From contig CM055107.1 in assembly GCA_029204225.1 (NCBI GenBank), positions 8,735,472 through 8,799,471 on the forward strand: a DNA stretch of 64,000 bases, written 5' to 3'. Below, piece by piece: positions 55,641-64,000 of the stretch. The notes under the pieces were generated by a model. It had not been told where the DNA came from and made no database searches. It saw only the letters and a list, made by a program, of their open reading frames with translations. Within the stretch, counting starts at the first letter, position 1. Every line of letters starts with the position of its first letter. The translations under genes were made by a program, and so were the position numbers. The DNA is from Diphasiastrum complanatum (lineage: Eukaryota > Streptophyta > Lycopodiopsida > Lycopodiales > Lycopodiaceae).

Positions 55641-57339
55641 GATAACAAAGATTGTCGAGCATCTCAAGAATGAACTTTTATTTATCTATCTATCTCCAAA
55701 TTACTTTGTAGAGAATTTAGGATATTTGTGCATATCCAAGTTTCTGAGAGATCCATGTCATTTCAAAGTTGATTCATGTATATAATTGAGATATTGGTCT
55801 TCGAGTCAACCACAAAGAAATTGTAGAAATTTGGTCCAACGTGCTTCGACCAATTGTTCCAACTGAGCGCTCCACCAAATGTTCTACCTGAGTGTCATGA
55901 CAAAGTGCTCTCACAGAGTGCTATCATCACATCGATTTCAGTCGAATCTCTTGATCGAGTTTCAACGAAATCTTTCAACCAAGGGATTCTAGCCGAAGCA
56001 ATTACCCAAAGACACAACCGACGACGTTAATTTGAAAATAAAGTGAACTTAATTACCTACTGGGCTTTGCGAGCCAATGCTAGACCTTTCTTGCGATCTA
56101 GGAGAGGTGCCACCGGTGGCCAATGTGGTCGATCATCTAACGAAACCATTTCTACATCCATAGTAAAAAATACATAACAAACGACGTCAAACAACAACCA
56201 CAAAATTTATAAGTTGCAAGAAGTAAAGTTAACAAAAATATGTTTGTTTAAGTAGAAGATTCATAGCATGGTTAATTTTGGTAGTGAAAAACAATCTATT
56301 TTGACGAAGAATATGCACTCCCAAAATTTGAACCTAAATTATCAAGCAATGGTATCAAGGGATTATATTTTTTTCAATAGAAAGGACTCTAAGCTTCCAG
56401 AAAGAACTCTAAGCTTCCAGAACAAAATGCTAGAGATAAAACAAAGCTAAAACATGGATCACTAGAAGCACAAATGCATTGCACATTCTTTGAGGACTCG
56501 TTACATAGTGTACATAAAAGATCATCTGTCCTATAATCTAAGTAGAAAGCTAGGATAAGATTGAGCAAATAATGAGTGTCAACCTCATCATGAGTACGGT
56601 CTTTTATACTTTTGATGGGCTCAAGCATGTATAGTTATTAGGTTTTCACCTAAATTATTGATAACGTCACTATATATCAACATACATTTTATCTCACATC
56701 ATCCAGATACGAAGACGATCATCATCACATCATCATCAGCTTCCAATTCTCCAACTTTATTTTAATATTTTGTGTCTAAACTTCAAAAACCTGGACATTC
56801 TTACTGAGATCAGCTGTATTTTATTTTTGCAGGTGGCCCGTGTTTGACAACCAATGTCAAAGAGATTGATCAAAGAGATCTTTGGATATCATGACAGAGA
56901 AAATGCCATAGAATAAGTAACAAATCATGATGGAGCATATACACAAAAAAAATCCGAACATTGAATATTTTCTAAGCCATGAATGTTGGCCAATCATTTC
57001 TTGAGCACAACAAATTTTCAATCTTGTTCACAGATCCTCTGCTCCAGAGGACCTGTTTACTATGGTTTCTTTTCTTGCTACTTCTTCAGAATCGTTTCTG
57101 CCTGTTATCATGCTTCATGGCATTCATTAGATGGTTTCTTGATTTTACGATGCCAACCCAAGCAGAAGGGACAGAGTTTTTGTTATAGTATAATTCTTTT
57201 GTCCTGCCTGTCAAAGGACTACTCAGGTACGTCACTCTTGAATGCACTTACATTCTACATAGAGATGCAAGCCAAGAACGCTCATTCACAGATCAACATG
57301 CAAACCAATAAACGTTCTACATATTCTACAGCTACCTAC
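55641..57339. other. Spacer, no gene
   Basis: Only short frames. A 20-bp tandem duplication (AAAG.ACTCTAAGCTTCCAG twice) lies at 56381-56420. Confidence 0.5.
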
Positions 57340-57984
57340 TCTTAAAATGAACTGAAACAGAGCCTGCATTTTACTAACACTAGGCTACACTTGCATAAAT
57401 TGACAAAACAAGAAACAAGAACTAATCTATAGCATTTCAAGAATCAAGAAACCAACCAGCCTTTTGATTCTTGGACACCCCAAGAACATCAAGAATTGGA
57501 ATGTTAGAGAATATGCAAGATTTACACCACAGATCCAGCATATTTAGTTTACCTGAATGTTGGTTCCTACATTAATCCACAAACAAGAAAAGAAACTAAT
57601 CCACTCTAAGAAAGCAGCAAATCTAATCCACTCTACAATCCACAACCACACACAAAAAGGAGGAAAGGGCAAGATCATAAATGCATCAGTCAAGAAACAA
57701 GCATGATCAAGGAGCTCAATGGTTGCACCAAACTCGTGAAGGCTCTTCTCATTTCAGCATGGAGTTGATACAATTCACAAAAAGCTCCTCTTCACAAAGA
57801 GGGAGTCTCTTAAATAAGCAAGAGAGCTCCTTAGGTGGCATCCTAGTGGAATTTCCACATTTCACAAATTACAAGTGGAATAATGCTCTCCACTAGAGGT
57901 CACCATCAAAAGGTGGCTCACTCTACTTTCTTTAAGAGGGGTCTACTTGCATTTATTACATTTGCCTAGAAGTACTAGTTCCTA

Positions 57985-58348
57985 CATTAGAGGAGTTTTG
58001 AGCTCCAAAAAGACCCTTTAAGAATTCGTGCAAGATGTAGTTTATATTATTAAAATATTATAACACTAATACTTTTGACTTGCCATAACTTTTTAATCGT
58101 AGCTCAAAAGTATTCATGTAGCATATCATTGGAAAGCCCTTGTTGAGCGCTTTCCAATGCACGAAACTTCGCTAAATTCGGACTTACCACTAAAAAGTTA
58201 TGCCATTTTTAGTGTGGACTTAAAAAGTTACGTTACGTAGATTTCAAATTTGAGTATTTTGATTGGTCCATGTGTAAGAAAAACTTGAGAAAAAATATAA
58301 AAAGAATCTTTACAAAGGGTCTTTTTTGAATTTAGAACTCCTCTAATG
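57985..58348. mobile_element. MITE, copy 1
   Basis: 364-bp element with terminal inverted repeats: CATTAGAGGAGTT and, through two or three mismatches, AAAAGACCCTTT, about 36 bp in all. No coding. The empty site is preserved in repeat copy A (CTTCTACA/TGGTCATTCC at 30834/30835). Confidence 0.85.
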
Positions 58349-58489
58349 CATGGTCATTCCATCTTCTGAGATTCACCATGAGGCTTACACGGTTCTTTCT
58401 TGTCTTTCCTAGCTAGTATTTCTCGGCTCTCAGTCTTCATTAGTCTCGTATTAGTCTCGGTCTAAGGTGAGAGGTGCTCTTGAGTTGTT

Positions 58490-59843
58490 TTGTTCGAGTG
58501 TCTTGGGGATTCATCAAAATCAGCCAACATCATGTGTTGCAGGACCCACTGCAACTCACATTGGATGATGTCGATCCGCTTTTGCATTGGCGTCTTCGAT
58601 TGGTACTTGGAAAAGCGTAGATCTTCATTTGCTTACATAAAACCAAGTGCTTATTGTCGTCGGTCTTTATCAAAACTGTTTTCGCAAATTGCCACAATTT
58701 AACCAGAATGTCTTATTGCTTCAATTGGTTGACATTCTTAAAATTGGAGAGCTCTCAGCAACTTCACAACTTGTATGCTCGAGTGCTTTCCATGTATCTC
58801 TTTGTTTTGTCACTTGTATCTGTCATTGATGGTTTCATCTTTGGTTTCTTGGTAGGTACTGACTTCTGGGAGGTCTGTATCCTTCGTGTGCTTCTGGGTG
58901 TTTCCGTGGTTCTTCTCTCAGTTGAAGTTCCAGTCTTGTCGATGCTCTTTTCTGATAGATAGCACAAATCTTGGCTATCAGTCTCAATGGGATGGACTCA
59001 TCAACAAGAAATTGGTGGTAGGAACAGATTTGGATGGACAGTTTGATAACGCTAAGGAAACATGATGAAGGCTTGGTGACAAGATGAAGGAACTGCTAGT
59101 TCTACAGTTGCAACCTTGGATCCTTGCAATGTCGAGCTTTGATCACCACTTGCCAAGTGAGGGGTTCACTTTATTTGCAGGTTCACAATGTCTTCATGTT
59201 TCTTTTTTTGCGGCTCTTTCTTTTGATCCATTACTTTTGGATCTCTTTGGGCTTCATAAGAGGGGATTCAACTATCATTGCTCTAGAGAGTTTCTTTTGA
59301 TCAAGGTTGTTCTGACTCATCTGTTGCTTAAGTTTTGTCCTTTCCTCCTCAGCTTCTTGGATCTTTCTCTTTATTTGTTCTGGCTGCTTCGCCTCATTAG
59401 AGGAGTTTTGAGTTCCAAAAAAACCCTTTAAGAATTCGTGCAAGATGTCTTTTTTATTATTAAAATATTATAACACTAATACTTTTGACTTGCCGTAAGT
59501 TTTTAATCGTAGCTCAAAAGTATGTCATGTAACATATCATTGGAAAGCCTTTGTCGAGCGCTTTCCAATGCACCAAACTCCGCTAAATTCAAACTTACCA
59601 CTAAAAGTTATGCCATTTTTAGTATGGAATCAAAATGTGGACTCAAAAAGTTAAAGTTACGTAGATTTCAAATTTGAGTGTTTTGATTGGTCCATGTGTA
59701 AGAAAAATTTGAGAAAAAATAAAAAAAGAATCTTTACAAAGGGTCTTTTTTGGATTTAGAACTCTTCTAATGGCTTCTACATCTTCGTTTGGCTGATCAT
59801 CCATTGTAGGTGGCAGTTGGTCTCCACAGGACATTTGCAATGA
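58490..59843 (-). pseudogene. Unrecognised protein relic in copy B
   Basis: Minus-strand pieces: a coiled-coil-like stretch QPEQIKRKIQEAEEERTKLK (about 59400-59260), a basic Thr-rich stretch (TSQKSVPTKKPKMKPS, near 58850), and the end ELQWVLQHMMLADFDES (near 58550). LQWVLQ is shared with copy A. Many frameshifts; function unknown. Confidence 0.4.
59395..59772. mobile_element. MITE, copy 2
   Basis: 378-bp element, about 90% similar by eye to copy 1 and in the same orientation, with CATTAGAGGAGTT..TTCTAATG ends. It contains a small internal insertion (TGGAATCAAAA) near 59620. No clear target duplication. Confidence 0.85.
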
Positions 59844-59860
59844 TCTATCAGCTGCTTCGG

Positions 59861-60416
<556 letters not shown>

Positions 60417-61389
60417 TCTGTTGGTGTGGATGTTGGCACTTGTAACCGTTCATGCTCAGGATTGGCTCGGCGTGTGGATCACGTACTTAAAACATGTTGA
60501 ACATGTAACTGGACTAAAGATTGAACAAATTTTAACTAAATTTGTTTCGATCTTGCTGTAGTTGACTCGAAGATGCAAATGACAATGAGACGCATGAATC
60601 ATCTCAAACTTGACATAGATGTCTGATATGTCTCAAAAATTTGAAACTGCTATACAAGGTTATCTGAAGATGGATAGATGAATGAAAATGTGTTCTTGAG
60701 ATGCTCTACGGAAGACTTTCGTGCAGTTGCTATTCCTCATGCAAAAATCGATCACACAAAATAGGTGAAGAGAAACAAGGGAATAAACAAACATTATAGA
60801 GAGTGAGTATTGCATAGTACTTGTTGAACAAAACTCGCATACATCGACATTGATAAGTCACCTTGATAGTTGGGATAGTTTATTTGTTTTGTAGAGTAAT
60901 GATATGTACTCTGATATGCCCTTGTCAAAACAAGACAGGGTTGATGACACAAAAATCTACCATTAGTGATAGCGGATGTTGTAAAATATAGCTTGAGATG
61001 CAGGTATGGGTGAGGTACTATGTCCTGAGGACCTCACTGAACAAGAGATTCAGAACCGAATATCTAAGTGGATTTCTGAATCGTAGATTTGTTGTGTATT
61101 GGCACATTGGAAATCTTATCTGCATGTGAAAAGACAAATAGATTTGAATTTGTAGAAGGGGAGAAAAACCGTCAATTCCATGTGGAGGTTGCTCTTGGTT
61201 GGACATTGTAGCAGATGATGGAATATCGGTTTCACTTTCTTTCGACAAGGGCTTATCTCGTATTGTCTTTTTGCATTATGGCGCTGGCGTATTGGACGGT
61301 GATGTAGAAGTTTACAAGAAACTTCTCGATTGAGCAGCAGGTTTAATTGTTGGGTGTTATGGTGCTCGTGTTGTGTTGTCGTGAGGATC
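60417..61389. other. No intact gene
   Basis: Lies downstream (minus strand) of the gag relic. Short minus-strand frames show no RT or integrase motif. Confidence 0.5.
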
Positions 61390-62424
61390 CTATTGTAATT
61401 CATAATTGACGTGATGGGTAGGTGGGATCTTAGCGTGTTGCTTTGTACAGTCTTTGAAACTGTGTTTTCTTATACAGTCGGGACACTCAGGATGGTACTT
61501 GGTCTTGACTAGACAATCAACCATGAAGTGGCCAGTTTCACCACAAATGAAACATTTGGTGTGCAATGGCCCTTGTATAACAGCATAGCCATCTTGTATG
61601 GCTAGTGGTTCTGGACTTGTTGGTGGATATTCATGATAAGGCAAGGCATGTCTTGACTGTGACGGTTGTTCTTCATATTGTTGGACTGTATGTGCTTGAA
61701 TATGTCGATATGAAGGACAAGCATCAGGAGGATGCATAGCCCGGCAGTGTGGGCACCATATTGTTGTTCGTCTATAAGGTACCTATGCAGGGTTTGGCTG
61801 ACCAGGCATATTGTTTTGGATAGACTTTAGGGTAGCTTGAAACTCATTGGTGAGTTTCTCCAGTTGTAGTTGGTGTTGCTTATTAAGCAACTCCAACTGG
61901 GATTTCCAAAGCTGATATCGGGTGTCCTCAATCGGCTTTGACTCATGGACAAGAGCACGTGGTGCTCGCCTTTCCCTGGATTCGTCAACATCTGACCCTT
62001 TGTCTTCTTCCTTGATGGCATCAGACATAGCTAACTTGAGGCTCGTATATTCGTCATCAGATTTAAGCTTCCATCTAATCCATCTAGGAAGGCCAACTAA
62101 GAACCAGATGATGAGCATCTGTTCGGAGGGCTGTTCTTGTACTTGACTTTTGAGGCATTTGAAATGCTTGATATAGTCTCGTACACGTTCATATTTTGTC
62201 ATTTTGATGTTACTCAATTTCACAAAAGGGCTCTCGATCAAGCGAAAGGGCTTAAAACGCTTGACAAAGGACTCTTTCAAAACTGACCAATCTGTCTTTT
62301 TGTCACGATCAAGTTTGGAAAACCAATCACGTGCTTTAGCGATCATGGTCATCGAAAACAGTTGGACCATAGCATCGGGAGATGTTTCGCCATACACATC
62401 ACATGCATTCTCAAATATTTGCAA
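61390..62424 (-). pseudogene. LTR-retrotransposon gag (gag-only relic)
   Basis: Gag-like helical core: MVQLFSMTMIAKARDWFSKL, KESFVKRFKPFRLIESPFVK, VRDYIKHFKCLKSQV and WFLVGLPRWIRWKL, then coiled coil LELLNKQHQLQLEKLTNEF. After a TAG near 61783 the same frame continues IWCPHCRAMHPPDACPSY and a true zinc knuckle CFICGETGHFMVDC plus CPDCIRKHSFKDC, and ends at 61390. No protease, RT or integrase follows, so it is a Ty3/gypsy-like gag remnant or a gag-only (TR-GAG type) non-autonomous element. Confidence 0.75.
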
Positions 62425-64000
62425 AAATCTTTGAGGGTCCGAACTACCGTCAAACTTTGGTAGATCTAGTTTTGGTGTACGTCTTTCAAGATGAGCTCCG
62501 TGGGTAGCAGGGACTCCATTAAGGTTGGTTCTGACCGTGAGGGCTCAGCACCAGAAAAATGGGGTCGTGCGCATGAGGACTCGGCTCTATCAGGTTCTTG
62601 TCCATCGAACAGGTTTGTGGATGGCTCTTGGAGTTCAGCTCTCATTCGGCAGAACCTATGACGTCTGATTTGTTCAGCTTCAGGGGACTTGATAATCGTC
62701 TGGGACTTTAGGATTGTTTTGTTGGTCCATTGGGTACTGGTGAGTTTTTTATTGTTGTTTGGATTTTTTGAGTTTTTTGTGTTTTTGGAAGTTTTTTTTT
62801 TTTTTTTGGGTTTTTGCGGTCCCCTACAGTTTATGGTTACGGTGGGGTTGCGGTCATTTGCGATTATAGCGGTTGAAGGTGGTCGTAGGTAGTCATAGGG
62901 CCGTAGGATTGCGGTCTGTTGCGACCTAATGTGGTGCAGCGGGCTGATTGCGGTGTCAGCGACTTATTGCGGATGTTGTTAGAGGGTTGTCTGTGGGTGG
63001 ATGGAATGGTAATGATTGCGGGTGAAGGGTCTGTGTGCAGGCGTAAGATGGCGTTTGCGGATGAGTTGGAGCGGTTGCGTGCTTCACGGATGCAGGGTGG
63101 AGATTTGTTTGCAATGGAGTGCGGAGGGTGGTGTGGTTGCGGGTGTGTGCAGAGGCAGTGTGAAGGGGAATTGATGTGGAAGGATGCGACGGAAACGGAT
63201 GGAGGTGGAGCGGTGAGGGTTGTCGAGGGCAGTTGTAGGGTCGTAGGATTTCGGTCTTGGGTGGTGATTTGCAGTGGTGGACGGGTTCGACGTGTCGAGA
63301 TGGATGGCAATGGTTTTCGGTGGGCGGCAGTCCCTACGGGTTGCGATGGGTTGCAGTGCTATGCAAGTGTGGGTAGAGGGTGGCCTGTGGCGGTTGAAGG
63401 TGTCCGTGGATAATTGTAGGGCCGTAGGATTGTGGTTATGGGTGTATGACGACAGTCTATAATCGGTGAGTGTGGATTGTTGCGGCTGTTGCGGGGCAAT
63501 GCGGAGGGAGGGTGGTTGTGATAGTTGATGGTTGGGATGGTTGCGGTTAATTGTGAAGGTGAGGAAGGGGGTGTAATGCAATGTAGGCGAGCAGTGGCGG
63601 TGGTACTGTGGTGCGTTGTTGTCAATTGCGATACATTGTGGTGAACGTGGCTGAAGGTTGTCATAGGGTGAATGAGGACGGTCTATAATGGGTGAGTGTG
63701 GTGTTATGTGAATGCTTGCGGTGTTGGCGGTGTTTGCGATGGTATGTTGTTGTAGGGTGAGTGCAAGGGTGCGATAAAATGCGATGGAGTGTGGTCTCAA
63801 CGAGCGAGGGCAGGTGTTGTCGTGTATTGCCGTTGGTTATGTCTGAGGATGAATTGGTGGGATGCGTTTACAACGACGGAGTGCGGGTGGATAAGGAGCT
63901 GGTCCGTCGGTTGAGATCTGAGTGACTTCCTTCAGTTGAGATCAAATAGCTCACTCCAGTTGCTATTTTACAGAGAGCTCCGTTTGAGATCTGAGTTGTG
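62425..64000 (-). repeat. Repeated G-skewed leader upstream of the gag relic
   Basis: From about 62800 to 63830 the plus strand is rich in G and T. Diverged repeats of AGGG(C/T)CGTAGGATT.CGGT occur near 62896, 63236 and 63418, and ACGGTCTATAAT.GGTGAGTGTGG near 63452 and 63690. Frames of up to 238 codons in both strands follow from the lack of stops in skewed sequence and are not scored as genes. Confidence 0.55.

Larger units (their letters stand above)
57340..59860 (-). repeat. Dispersed repeat family P, copy B
   Basis: Homologous in order and orientation to 30220-31757. It is interrupted by two MITE copies and carries degraded minus-strand frames. Confidence 0.7.

Noticed and set aside
62864-63800. 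His/Pro/Thr-rich frames of 148 and 238 codons on the minus strand and 164 codons on the plus strand
   Set aside because: Strand skew removes stop codons; the frames overlap each other and have simple composition.

Overview
The window is nuclear DNA of a land plant. The signs are plant-type introns (GT..AG, one with GTAAGT/CTAAC/TTGTAG), Ty1/copia and chromodomain Ty3/gypsy retroelements primed by initiator-Met tRNA, long CT/GT microsatellites, a GDSL esterase of the At5g03610 type and a secreted single-domain Gnk2 (ginkbilobin-like) protein. Single-domain secreted Gnk2 proteins and this density of old nested retroelements fit a gymnosperm or another large-genome seed plant, but the species cannot be read from the sequence.

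Layout. 0-4.7 kb: degenerate repeats, then a five-exon GDSL esterase gene whose whole frame is readable except for one in-frame TAA; its first intron is largely a minisatellite. 4.7-9.1 kb: a decayed minus-strand copia element carrying a patch of a second copia element. 9.1-13.5 kb: the most unusual stretch. A minus-strand gene relic begins with a histone H3-like segment (N-terminus MARTKQTAR plus an H3 fold) and is followed, after an intron-like gap, by a class-beta (N4/N6) DNA methyltransferase relic. It diverges from an unrecognised two-exon acidic-protein gene on the plus strand. The about 845-bp gap between the two start codons is a giant imperfect palindrome with a TATA box facing each way and seven CACGTG boxes in its centre on an 81-bp period. 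14.8-20 kb: a second copy of the first copia element fused to a 5'-truncated plus-strand gypsy element with a downstream extra ORF. 21.5-29.9 kb: three copia pieces (two plus, one minus) and a 1.2-kb LTR containing a 227-bp CT tract. 30-33 kb: a repeat family with unidentified coding relics, and a tiny tRNA-derived insertion with a perfect 15-bp target duplication. 35.6-47.5 kb: a minus-strand chromovirus whose gag is split by a 6.03-kb copia element with equal 650-bp LTRs; in that copia element the reverse transcriptase region is replaced by an unrelated 329-codon ORF. 49-53.1 kb: head-to-head copia fragments, including a second copy of the CT-tract LTR, here with an AC tract. 53.8 kb: a Gnk2-like ORF lacking its ATG. 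54.6-55.6 kb: about 190-bp tandem repeats and a palindrome cluster. 57.3-59.9 kb: a second copy of the 30-kb repeat family, interrupted by two copies of one MITE, one of which has an empty site in the 30-kb copy. 60-64 kb: a CT tract, a gag-only relic and a G-skewed repeated leader.

No gene here is clearly intact from ATG to stop except open frames inside retroelements. Most in-frame stops look like C-to-T decay of CAA/CAG/CGA codons. No rRNA, intact tRNA gene or CRISPR array was seen.
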